DNA of 64,000 bases, from NCBI GenBank assembly GCA_907163375.1, contig CAJQUW010014423.1, forward strand, positions 299,897-363,896, written 5' to 3'. A program made the position numbers and the translations under genes. The notes beneath the pieces are model-generated. The model did no database searches and was not told where the DNA came from. It worked only from the letters and a program-made list of their open reading frames with translations. The DNA comes from Prostheceraeus crozeri. Its lineage: Eukaryota; Platyhelminthes; Polycladida; Euryleptidae. Below are positions 53,682 through 64,000 of the stretch, one piece after another; the first letter of the stretch is position 1; each line of letters opens with the position of its first letter.

Positions 53682-56600
53682 GGAATTGAATTACAACACG
53701 AAGATATAATTAAGATGCAAACATAGTTTTGGTTAGGTATTCACAAAAGCACTGAGTGCTGAAACCACGTCGAGCAGTCTGTATAATATTTAAGTGACCA
53801 ATAAAGTTTCGGCTAAAAGAAAAAATATGTGCTATTTTAGGATCGCATGTATATGGAATGCACTGTATCATATTCATCAAAATTTTGGCGAGATACAAAC
53901 CTGACTGTAAACATACAAGAAAATGCACATTATGTGCACAAATTTATACGCACATTACTAGCGTGATGAAAAATGAAACGAGGGAATGATTTATAATTCA
54001 TAATGGACTAATATTCCGGAAGCAGAAACGATTTAAGCGATTTGAACTTAGTCTCACATGTAGCCCATACATTGAACAAGTTGCTACGCCGCTTGTCTCA
54101 CGTGCCATGTCTTACTCGAAGACATGTCTGCATGAGCATAAGGTCCCCTAACGTCATACTCATTTGTAGGAATTCAAGACGGCATTATCTGTGTATTGCA
54201 TGGGTATATATTTACTCTTACTCAAAGGACATCAAACGTAGACAATGAAATACACAGACAATATTGTCTGAAATTTCTGCGTAAATAAACGTCGTTTGGG
54301 GTCATTGTCCGGTCCATACCGATATGGTCTCGGCTTTCGAGTAAGGCATGGCACTCAAGACAAGCCGCGCAATTTGCTCAGAATTTCAGCAACACGAGTT
54401 TCTGAGGCAGCAGCAAATGTTTGGACTTGCTCAAGAACAGGCATGAAATTAGTGGTTGTTAAGGTAGATGCCGTCAATCATGAAGAATTGCACAAATGAA
54501 ATCATGAAACCCACACGTATAGACTCTGATGTGGATGTTTTAAAAAAACTGAGTGAATAAAGGGATCAAGAGTCTAGTAGATGCAGACGTCGTTAAGGCA
54601 AGGATTTTTGACGATAGCAGCGGCAACGAGGACAATGGATCTCTTGAGCGAATGAAAAAATACGACTGATGTGACAAGAGTAATCTCTCAAGTTCAGGGC
54701 ATTTGCAATGTGAATCATAAAAACGTGCTTCTGTTCATTTAAGAATAAAATTTGAATCAAACTGAAATCACTTTCATTTTCATAAGCAATCCAAAAGGAA
54801 AGACATTAGTGGGTAGTTTCTACGCGATTACTTTTGGGAGACCGTAATAAACAGTGTCATACTAATTAAATGAGGTGTAGTTAAATATTTCTGCCGTCCG
54901 ATAATATTGGAAACATTTATTGACTTATTAGGCAGACGAATTCCTGACGAATCATTCGAGCAGTCTGATTGGATATTTAACGTGTGCTACGATTAAAAGA
55001 GTAATTCAAAAATTGATGAATATTAGTAACTTCACCATTGTAAGAGCATCGTTTATTTCTCTGTGGTCTGGCTCGATCAGTGCCGGCGAACTGAATTTGC
55101 TCTCAACAATTGCATTCAACGTGAGGCAGCTTGCCCGAAGCCGGTCCAAAATAGGCCTTGAAAACAGGAAACTGAGCTAAATGGGCTGAATCTTGGATAA
55201 AATCTACCTGAAGCCGGTATAAATCCCGGTCTGAAGTTCGATCTAGGCCGGCCGCGGAGCCCGACCGACACCAACATCCCGGCCGGTTTCCATGTCAGAG
55301 TCGAATCATCGACCATCGTGTAATTTCTTAAGTATGATGGCAATTTTCTTCAACAATGCAACGCTGCTTGTCACTTTAATCGGAAATGCATGGAACATTT
55401 TCGAAGGGAATCAATGCCGCAACTAGGCCTTGAACCCATCAAAAAATTTACTGGCCATCGAAAAAATATCGCAAGGCATAGCAACAGATGGTCTCAACTT
55501 TCCTAATGATGTGGTATCATGACGAAGAAATCAAGGAAACATACACATGTGGAAAAGAATTCACATTGTGATCGAATCAAAAGGAGAATGGACAAAGAAT
55601 CTGCGTAATTCAACCTGTTGGTGATACACAGTATTGCACTCACTTTCTCTATGAAGCATTGCAAATTGCTGTCGCGATAGTCAAGAAAATCATGATCGAA
55701 ACAAGATAAGGCCGATTGATAAAGTAACAAAAATAGAGAATGGAAACAAAAAATGCAATGACATTAGATGCATAGCTGCCAACAGAAGAAAGTCGTTTTG
55801 TCGGAAATTTTTTAAACATCAAAAGATCGAATGGCCGGATAATAAAATCTCCAAAATTATGTTAAACGACAGAGTCACGATACAACCAATATCTGAGAGG
55901 CATTGTAGACAATTATCAGGTTGAATCAGCTTGAAGCACGTAACATTAACGATTTCACCGAATTTATAGAGAGCAAGCCGTCCGTGTGCGTGGATGAAAA
56001 ATAGTCGACTTTTCAGACCCTTTTTTGGCGAATTTCAGCCAGATGGCGGAAGATTGGCAGCTGACTATGACATATAGCTATGTGTAGGCGTATACTAGAA
56101 CTTAATAGAAATAATGCTACACACTAGAAGTAACACTACACAAAATAAATAACTACTCTTTTTCTACATTTCTACATAGTAGTGGAATACTACACTTATG
56201 CCACAATCTACAGATGATCAATTTCTACCAATACTGAACCTATTGACCAAGGGACGTACTAATGCTGCAGGTGGTCAGCCATCAGCAGGTGCTCATCTAG
56301 TTCGTTTCGACCTTAACCTAAACACTCTAACCCTGACGAGCGGGGTCTCACACACATTGCGACTGACAACATGCTCAACTGGCAGTGATATATTCGGAAA
56401 GACATGCCAACATGTTGATAAAACATCATGGAAATGCTGCGTTTCCAAGATATGCGCTGATCCTGTCTCTTCATTCATCCCATCTGTAAATGCTTCATAA
56501 TATCAGTGATTCCCGAATGAAAACGAATTCTGCACATCCTAAATTCCCAAATATAGGTAACGGCACATCATGTGTTAACAATTCACACATACGCATATAA

Positions 56601-57549
56601 GTACGATTACCTCCTGCAAAAGTGAGGATGTTCCATTCACCTTAACTTGTTTTTGTATGTGTGTGCATCGTAAGAATTGCATGTGTAAGAATCGTAGTCT
56701 GAGAATTAACAACAACGAGATTAAATACACGATAGATCAGATTGCCATTCAAAAGATGTGCGACTGGTAGGATTCGAACCTAGGACCAAGGTTAACTAGA
56801 CCTGTGCGCTAACCATCTAATGCACGATTTGCATTCTGAGATCTCATCGTGACCATAGTCTGGTTTTGTTGTCATTAAACTGTAACAATGGCCAATCTCA
56901 ATCAGGAATTCGAATATTATCAAAGCGAATCTATTTCTCACTCTAGCCGTTACTGAATACGCCTCTTACTTTTGTGGTCTCTTCCAATCTTGTGCTCATT
57001 GCTTGAAAGTGAAAACTTATAACAAAAGAGTAAAACAAACAGAATGGTGATGTAGTAAGTCATTCGTTAATTCAAACACATTTCACATCACGAGCAACTT
57101 TCACACTGTCTACTGACATCTATATATGGAGGGTAAATGTCATTTACAAAAGAGACAAGCCAATTGGTGCTGGTTGATAAAAAATCAGGTAATTGATAAT
57201 TCAGGTCTTCAGTCTGAATCAAGCAAAGTTTACAATAGGTTGATTTGCCTGTTTTGAGATACAATTTTCCCAAAATTTACCGACTTAATGTTGACAACGA
57301 GAAGTAGAGAAATCTGTTGCCTTGTTGTGCTTGTCAGTTGAAGAATTCTAATAACTAAATTCGTGAATATTGCATGAAACATTCAGTGTCATCCCATGTG
57401 TTTATCGATAATTTAATCTGATTCAGAATTATATTTCCATTAAAATATTGTAATAAAACAATAATAGGGCAACGCTAATAGAGTATGTTCCATGACAATG
57501 TTTTTCTTCCTATGCACTTTATTTAACTGCCATCTAGCCTTTCAGTCAA
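53682..57549. other. Interior of nested transposon, no gene seen
   Basis: Apart from the tRNA-like unit at 56757, the open frames are short and show no family signature on either strand. Confidence 0.45.
56757..56828 (-). ncRNA. tRNA-like unit, possibly Thr (AGU-like anticodon loop)
   Basis: On the minus strand a B box GGTTCGAATCC is flanked by a TAGG/CCTA T-stem. An anticodon-arm-like AGGT-CTAGTTA-ACCT has a 7-base loop whose middle three bases are AGT. The A-box region GATGGTTAGCGC is acceptable, and GTGC.../...GCAC could close the acceptor. It is better formed than the two other tRNA-like units in the window but the acceptor is imperfect. Confidence 0.45.
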
Positions 57550-57946
57550 AATTACCATTAATGGTCCATCATTGTCTCGAAGATGGCTATCTACATTTTC
57601 ATTTTACATTGGTTCATTAAAGGATTAAGATGGCCAGTGTAAGCCAACTCCACGCCAACAAATTTTCGAAACCAATGGAAAGATCCAAACGTTGGACCAA
57701 TGCTGGCTTATGTCGGCTAACGAAGGCCACTGAAAGCCATTGTAACATTCAAAGGACCAATGTAGGACCAACGTATGTAAGGAGTTTGTGCTACTTGGGT
57801 CTACACTTCACACACGCAACCCTATTCAAGATAATCATGTGGTCGGTGCCCGCCTTCTTGACATGAGCCTTGGCGTCCGCACTGCGATTTATTCGCCCAC
57901 AGGTACACATTTTAATATGGAATTTGCGGTTCTTATCGTTAGCCAT

Positions 57947-58887
57947 GCCTGAGATTTCTTGTTAACTGTAAGATAATGAAATTTGTATAAGTTTGGAATC
58001 ATGTAGTACAGTCATATTCCTAAAGCATTACACTTAGTGAGGAATGATAGATTTGAGTATAGTGAGTGGCACTCGATCCCGTCAAGAGCCCGAAGGCCTT
58101 GTACTGATCACTAGGGAAGTGAGGGATCTTCCCCGATACCCGCCCTTTACAGCTGAAGACATCATTGTCACTGCCCCGAAGTGGTAACAGCAACGCCGAG
58201 TCAAAGGTAGTGATCAGTAGCTGGGATCTAACCCCTCAAAGCTGCCTTAGACTTAGTTATATTTCAAATCTGATAGCAGATTTGAACTCAGCATACTTGA
58301 AAACCTCACACTACATGTTAAAACTTTGAAAAAACTGAAAATTAAGAATTTTTAAAAAATTTCGCATTTTTACTACTCATACTACTTTTAAAAAATTTTA
58401 TCAGTAGTAAAGACACTATCAAACTCTATCATACAAACTTTGAAGTAAGAAGATAGCTTGCCTACTTCAAAAGATAGAGTCCTTTGAAACACCCGATATC
58501 GGGAGCTCAGAGCGACGACCGTCGCTTACCTCGTCTTTCGATGAAGTGATCAGACTTACGTTGTCGGGGGTTTATATATGCTCGGAAGAAAACTTAAAAT
58601 GGCTCTATCTCCGAAAGTATTCATTGTAGCGACATGCGGTTTGTTGCAAACGATTTGTCTCATCATTCTCTATCATATGACACCTGAACCATTCTCATAT
58701 GACCACGGGAAGTCGGTCCGTCAGCACATGTCCATGTAACATGCCACAAGTGAAAAAATTCCTTAGTGTGAGAGCTCCAGTGTGGTGAAAATTTTGAAAA
58801 ATTTAAAACTTCCGAATTTCGACCTGGGACCTTTACCAAAACATTTTTCATCAAATTTCACGGACCCCCCCTCCCCCCTCGTTCGGA
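57947..58887. other. Right subterminal region of the Maverick, no gene seen
   Basis: No supported gene. The 13-base core AATCTGCTATCAG of the 141-bp promoter repeats recurs here in minus orientation near 58270, close to an ATATAACTA, possibly an old promoter for the split coiled-coil gene. From about 58790 to 58960 the TIR module appears in opposite orientations around 58880, giving a hairpin-forming inverted repeat. Confidence 0.45.
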
Positions 58888-59585
58888 GAAATTTGATGAA
58901 AAATGTTTTGGTGAAGGTCCCAGGTCGAAATGCCACACTTTGGAAAATTTTCAAAATTTTACCCATACAAAGCCACTCTGACACTTAGGATTTTTTCAGG
59001 TGAGCTCCGACCTAAAATCTTGTAACAGCTCTAACTTTTGAACGGCTGGTCCGATTGACTCGCGGCAAAAATGGTGTCGAGCAGTTTTTTCTCCTCTTTC
59101 AAACGAGTAGCTGTAAGACAAAATCCGTTCACTAGAACCAAAGTTAGAAGATTGCTGTCGGGGGGGGGGTCCGTGAAATTTGATGAAAAATGTTTTGGTG
59201 AGTGTCCCAGGTCGAAATGACACACTTTGGAAAATTTTCAAAATTTTACCCATACAAAGCCACTCTGACACTTAGGATTTTTTCAGGTGAGCTACAACAG
59301 TTCACCCTCCCAACCTGGCCGGCACACCACGCCAACCTGGCCGGCACACCACGCCAACCTGGACAGCACATCACCGCGCGCTATACGACGGCCGGACAGG
59401 AGGGGGGACGTCAGACTCGAAGCAACACGACGCCACACCACGACCGACTCGACGGACAGGAGGGGGGGGACGTCAGACTCGAAGCAACACGGCGGCACAC
59501 CACGACCGACTCGACGGACAGGAGGGGGGACGTCAGCGACGGCGGCGATCTTGCGCGGTCCAGTGGTGGAGTTTTGCTTACTACT
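58888..59585 (-). repeat. Maverick right terminal inverted repeat
   Basis: About 698 bp, the reverse complement of the left TIR. It is about 92 bp longer because the GC-rich unit with GGGGGGACGTCAGACTCGAA is present in extra tandem copies (59400-59540) and a 22-bp AACCTGGCCGGCACACCACG unit is also repeated (59320-59365). It ends GCTTACTACT at 59585. The open frames on both strands here are repeat translations and not genes. Confidence 0.9.
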
Positions 59586-59591
59586 AATGTC
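59586..59591. repeat. Maverick target site duplication, right copy
   Basis: AATGTC, identical to 30768-30773. Confidence 0.95.
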
Positions 59592-61515
59592 AAAGAAAAA
59601 CATTGATCATTTGTGTAAACTGGTTCGGTTTTCTCATCACGATCATATGCGGTAAGGACACATGCCTTGGTGACGTTGAGAATCGACGTGCTGTTAGGGC
59701 GCTCAATCTGTTTCATGACTTGCTTCGTCTGCCTCAAAGTGTGCTTAATTACCTGGCTCCCACACACTGGCGGTATACTGCAAGTACCGTTACTGTGGTC
59801 ATCTCGAAGTTTTTCTTTCGCGCACTCATCGCAGACCTACATGTACATCATACGCTGCTCCTTTGTGTATACCAAAGTGTTTAAATATATCAAGTGTGGA
59901 AACCCCATTACTCTAATGTATTTTTAGTGGTGACAAATCCGCCATCTTTTTTCGCCAAAAATAATTTTCAGATATTTATATTTATCAATTTCAAGAAGTC
60001 GCTGTGGCTAGAATATTTGGTGACAACTTCGCTTTTCAAGTAATTGCTACATAAAATTTACTGCTTTATTCATTTTTCACATCAATTTTGAAGTTGAACG
60101 TGTCATTTCTGAATGGTATGGCTTTATAGATGAAACAGTGGAGAAATTTTGTCATTTGGCTCTCAGATCTTGTTTATCTACAGATTGAAGATGCATCTAA
60201 TACAAATATTTCCTGGAATGAGAAGAAAGAAATATTTTTTTTTATGACAAACAAATATTACAATGAAACAAATATTTATGTCGCTATTTTAGCAACAATT
60301 TTGTGCTTTAGATGGTTTTTTAACGTTTCATCTGCCAATGAAGATCAACTCCGATTGGTTGACGCACGTGACTCTTGCGCTTGTCCTAAAACATCCCGTC
60401 ATGCTCTTATTTTACCGATATCTTTGTTCATACATTGATTACACCACAGTAGCGGTCAATTCACGTCATTTACACCACAGTTTTCTTACAGCTGTCGGTA
60501 GAAACTGTGGAATAAAATGTCATACACCGACAGTTTTAATCATAGAAATCTGATTGATTTCAAGGATTAAGTTCCATAGCGAAGACGTTTCTGCTTTTCT
60601 GTGTTGAAGAACGAGTTTATTAAAATACCACCGGCGACACTGATGCAGTTGCTGAGATATCTATGATTTTGACGACCGTCCGTGGACCTCTTACAGCACA
60701 GAAATTGACAACAATAAAACCTCTAGAATGGAAATTAAGCTTCATGCAATGCACAATAATGGCACATAAATCGCACGCATTTTCACTTAGATGCACCTGC
60801 CAACGTCTGTATGATTGGGTCAGAATCAGTCACATGTGTAAATCGAAGCTTTTCATTGGTGGTTCATGCCCCAACTTAGTTCCCCCGGATGTGCCGCGAC
60901 CTTGAGTCAATTTCCATTCTAGTCAACTTCAGATAAACAGTTTATTTCTATGTCTTACAGCGTTGATATTTCTCGGACTGAAATACATATGTATATAACA
61001 GCATTCGTGTGCTGGCCATTACTGGAGGGTTGATCACACAGAAAGATAGCTATTGTTTGTCGACCATTATTGTGTTCAGCAGACGCTTATTGTGAATATA
61101 ATAAACGGCTAAATGCGTACATGGTACTTAATTATAGCTAACTTCGTATAGAATTGTTCGATTTCAAAGCTATACCATTGAAGCATTGAATTCACTGTCA
61201 CTAGGCCCATTGTCTATCAATCAGCAAGATAAACTTGTGGCTAAGTGTGAATGACTTATTATTCTAAAATCTTGGTGAAATTACATGAATTGCTAGATTT
61301 CTATGTCAGACAATAGAGAATAAAGTTGAATGTGGAGTGCGTATAACACTAGACGGTAGCATAGTCACTAGACGGTGGTTATCTACTCACATTCATTCGC
61401 TACCAATTTCACTAGCATCACATAGCATGTAGAACAGATATTGGTATCATTAAACGGTAGTTATCTACTCACTGTAAGGGTAAGGAACTGTGGTGTAATT
61501 CCGTTACACCACTTG
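59592..61515. other. Flank, no gene seen
   Basis: AT-rich flanking DNA. Short open frames at 59600-59930, 60130-60550 and 60663-60905 show no family signature. Confidence 0.4.
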
Positions 61516-61548
61516 TTTTGTCACTCGCGCTTCGCGCTCGTGACAAAA
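61516..61548. other. Perfect-ended hairpin
   Basis: TTTTGTCAC...GTGACAAAA with an inner GCGC-TTC-GCGC, so a 33-base stem-loop with two central mismatched positions. Role unknown. Confidence 0.6.
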
Positions 61549-61652
61549 CGCGTGGTTTAACCTACAAGTGCACCAGCTGCAGGAAATTCCACCATCTTCA
61601 CGATAATTGAGCGAGATGTTCCCACACAAATCACTCTACGCTTTCACTGCTG

Positions 61653-61801
61653 TGACGTCATGCCTAGTCGCTGTCTGATTGCTTTATTAACTAAGGAAGC
61701 AGACAGACAGTCACAAATGTGAGTGTTCACAAGGCGGACGATATTCTAAATTTTGCTGTTCAGTGAATCATTATGATCTGTGCGAGAAATGGCGTCTGGT
61801 A
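61653..61801 (+). promoter_or_regulatory. Candidate host promoter and first coding exon
   Basis: A CRE-type palindrome TGACGTCA (61653-61660) is followed 130 bp later by GAGAAATGGCGTCTG and a consensus donor GTAAGT (61799). This could be the first exon of a host gene with an intron leading to the right. No further exon is recognised up to 63086. Confidence 0.3.
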
Positions 61802-63086
61802 AGTTAATGTTAATGATAGTTAATTGAATCAACTCAAAGTTTTGCAAAACGAGTATAGTCACTACATCTGATGCAGTTGATATCACCCATCCACGGTTAA
61901 ACATTTCATTTAGTAAAAGTATAAATATTTTTTAAGTGGCAACTCAGTGATGGTTAACTACACTTACTATGCACATAGTCCACACAACCTCGTTCATGAT
62001 GATGCTCAAGGTTAACAAACACCCTATCTAATGGTCGATCTTGTAAAAGTTTGACACAATGAACTGGATCAGTAAGTCGGTCAAATTTTTGGCATATAAT
62101 GAAACTATGTGTAAAGACGATAAGTGTATAAGGTGCAATTATGATAGGGCAACAAGATCAATTTCGCACAATTGATCCGATTCAACCCAGTTTACCACAT
62201 CATGAATGTTATACGAAAAGCTTCTTCTAAGTTACTATGTTTAATAGCGAGCACCCTTTAATAACAATTGTAGTAGGCATATTAGAGAAAAAGTAGTGAC
62301 AGCTGACGAGTCTTTTTGTGAGAGTACTTTCAAAAAAAGAAAATTTGCGGTTCTTTAATTCAATTAGTAAAAATGAAATTAATTTTTAGTTACCAACAAG
62401 GCTTGATTTGATCCGATATCAAAAGACGTGAGGTTATTCGAACGCAATGTTGCGTGTAAATAACCAGACATCTGAGGCCAAGTTATTCCCACGAAAAATT
62501 GGGTACCAGCAGCCATAACTATACAATGAGGTTTTCAGACGCAACAATTCGTCGAGATGGTAACTGTATTTGCTGAACGGTTATATCTTTGCATGATCAC
62601 TTCAAATATTCCGCATAATTCATTTATGCATTAATCGTTAGAATTAAGCAATTGCTTCTTAGAAGTAGTTATCTACTGAACACGATACCAAAGTTTCATA
62701 GCATCAAATTTATAGGAAATTTTGTAGTTTTCTAGCATATACATGTAATGATATACTGAATCTGTCTTCTTGGCAATTTGTAGTCGCTGTTCGTCCGCGA
62801 TTTCCAGATCATCATCATTGTTCTTCAGTAATTGTACAGTTTTTAATTTTATGTGAAATCAACATGTTTGAGAAAAGTGGTAGGCATATCAGAAGGTAAA
62901 AATTGATGCACTTGTTTAATCTCTAGGAGTAGGCATATTCAAAATGTTCAAGCGGGCATTGATTCCTTTGCTTAGTAATTCGGATGAAGCTTTTTGACAT
63001 ATGGTAATCTAGGGCGAATCAGACATTGTCGGTGAGAAATCTGTTTATTTGCTCATTGATAGCCACTATGACATGATAACTTACGT
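61802..63086. other. No gene seen
   Basis: AT-rich; possibly intron if the upstream exon is real. No coding signature found. Confidence 0.35.
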
Positions 63087-63170
63087 CAGTGGTGGGCAAC
63101 CAAGTTGTGGTAGCCACAAGGAGTGGCCCGCGAAAAGGCTAGCGGGCCACCAATTTCAAAAGATAGCAAG
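63087..63170 (+). mobile_element. hAT-type element end or fragment
   Basis: CAGTGGTGGGCAACCAAG is a typical hAT terminus, followed by GTAGCCACAAGGAGTGGCCCGCG and the partly complementary GCGGGCCACC. No matching right end was found before 64000, so a solo end or truncated copy. Confidence 0.5.
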
Positions 63171-63873
63171 TAGTAAATTTAATTTATTCCGGCTGCTGCA
63201 TCGTATCCCTGTCTATACAGTTGTCTTACATAACAAAATTTTACATGTAGATGTATACAGCAGTACTGTAGGCAACTAATTTGTTTGATGTTAAAGGAAT
63301 CATGAATGACTTTCTATAATTCATGTGAGTATTGAGGATCGTAGTACATGTGTATCCTATAAATGCGTATCGTAGTGATTATTAACGTAGGTGCATATAT
63401 ACAACTTGCAATTTCAGAGAAGACCAAAAAAATGGCAGACGTACAGATCTAGTTGATTACATCACAATTCGTTGTACTGTATCGGCTGTTAGATGAATCC
63501 AATACCTTCTATGATGAGTCTGACACCTTTGTTGCAATATTTTTATTTACGCCTTTAACAGAAGCTTAATAATCAAATTTTTATCAATTTAGAAAAGCTG
63601 TTTCTTCAACCGAAATTTATATTTATCATGAATTGAAAATGCCCAAAATAACTACGCTACATTTATTTTGTAATATTTGTAAAACTAAAACTATTTATTA
63701 TATATATATATGTATTTATTATATATATTATAAAAATATAGTAAATTTCCGTCATGACAAAATGCTATTCATGTTTATTACTTTCTTGCAGTAGGAATAA
63801 TGAAAATATTGCATTAGGAAGTTACTTTTGATCAGTCCTATATATGTGCATTTTTGTCAACATCATGAAGCAG

Positions 63874-64000
63874 AGTAGTAAGCAAAACTCCACTTCTGGA
63901 TAGCGCAAGATGGCCGCCATCGCTGACTCCCCCCCCCTCTGGAACGGCAGAGTGTCGTGGTCGGCCGCCGTGGTGCTTCGTCTGAGTCCCCCCCCCTCTG
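63874..64000 (+). mobile_element. Left terminus of a second Maverick, cut by the window edge
   Basis: Starts AGTAGTAAGCAAAACTCCAC, identical over the first 20 bases to the termini of the 30774-59585 element. It then diverges but keeps GCGCAAGATGGCCGCC and the CTGA-plus-C-run motif. The interior lies outside the window. If it is full length the preceding AAGCAG (63868-63873) should recur after its far end. Confidence 0.85.

Larger units (their letters stand above)
51948..57799. mobile_element. Nested non-autonomous DNA transposon inside the Maverick
   Basis: The left end reads CCCAAGTAACACA and the right end (reverse complement) CCCAAGTAGCACA. Subterminal inverted stretches rich in ACGTTGG, ACATTGG and CCAATG occur at both ends (51960-52290 and 57550-57790). 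The flanks share TC (51946-51947 and 57800-57801), a possible 2-bp duplication, and the host reading frame is continuous without the insert. The 5.85 kb interior has no recognisable transposase, so it is probably non-autonomous or a composite of repeats. Confidence 0.75.
50926..57946 (-). pseudogene. Cys-cluster/coiled-coil protein split by a nested transposon
   Basis: The first part (57946-57802) starts MANDKNRKFHIKMCTCGR and carries C-x-C and C-x2-C pairs plus histidines. The second part (51947-50926) continues in the same frame once the insertion and its 2-bp duplication are disregarded. It has an acidic and Ser-rich region (VLESDDEDDVDLD; KLSSSSSEVSN) and a long heptad-rich coiled coil (about LVNKYESLKKVKDEVV to EKLERMRDEWN). 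A C-terminal CYNGH-x4-KC segment looks like a small zinc site. About 390 residues in the uninterrupted form. No family recognised; coiled coil and cysteine clusters suggest a structural or regulatory role. The insertion disables it. Confidence 0.65.
30774..59585. mobile_element. Maverick/Polinton virus-like transposon, full length but decaying
   Basis: Both ends are seen: inverted termini starting AGTAGTAAGCAAAACTCC and a perfect 6-bp duplication outside. The interior encodes the diagnostic set of protein-primed DNA polymerase B, retrovirus-like integrase with chromodomain, packaging ATPase, adenain-like protease and capsid-type proteins. About 15 further genes include a TBP homologue. Total length is 28,812 bp; removing the nested transposon 51948-57799 and its 2-bp duplication gives about 22,960 bp. 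Left-half genes are on the plus strand and most right-half genes on the minus strand. Several core genes carry stops or frameshifts, so this copy is probably not autonomous now. Confidence 0.95.

Noticed and set aside
59202-59655. Overlapping open frames in the right TIR on both strands
   Set aside because: Translations of GC-rich tandem repeats inside the inverted terminus.

Overview
This is AT-rich nuclear DNA from an invertebrate animal, inferred only from its transposon content (Maverick/Polinton, hAT and LINE families, tRNA-like repeats) and spliceosomal introns; I cannot name the species. I see no complete host gene. The window is a stack of mobile elements.

Layout. Positions 1-20.8 kb hold decayed LINE reverse transcriptases (minus strand 182-2028; plus strand about 12990-14430 and 19781-20823), a 1.1 kb palindromic foldback element (4122-5242), two tRNA-like units, a hAT transposase remnant (15761-16270) and long stretches without genes. 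Positions 20824-29509 are an autonomous-type hAT transposon inserted into a LINE (8-bp duplication ATCATTGA). It carries a second, non-coding hAT element at 21882-25247 (8-bp duplication GGCGGCCT). The interrupted LINE resumes at 29518.

The centrepiece is a virus-like Maverick/Polinton element, 30774-59585, bounded by a perfect 6-bp target duplication (AATGTC) and 0.6-0.7 kb terminal inverted repeats built of tandem modules. It is 28.8 kb long, about 23 kb once a 5.85 kb nested transposon (51948-57799) is subtracted. Its plus-strand left half encodes a two-exon leader protein, two RING-type zinc-finger proteins, an exonuclease-like protein, basic virion-type proteins, an FtsK/HerA-type packaging ATPase, a chromodomain integrase, a pVI/pX-like protein, a capsid protein and an adenain-type protease. 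The minus strand carries a TATA-box-binding-protein (TBP) homologue, two copies of a small weakly PC4-like protein, protein-primed DNA polymerase B, two small acidic/charged proteins and a coiled-coil protein. Two tandem copies of a second capsid-type protein lie on the plus strand in the middle.

How it may work. The element seems to carry its own basal transcription kit. It encodes a TBP core protein, and several transcription units start at clear TATA boxes. The two outermost replication-type units share a layout of two CCAAT boxes 17 bp apart, a TATA box, an ATG-only first exon and a 67-bp intron. Three genes end with the poly(A) signal overlapping the stop codon. This copy is decaying: polymerase, capsid, protease and one capsid paralogue carry stops or frameshifts, while ATPase, integrase and TBP remain open. 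A related Maverick terminus begins at 63874 and runs off the window.
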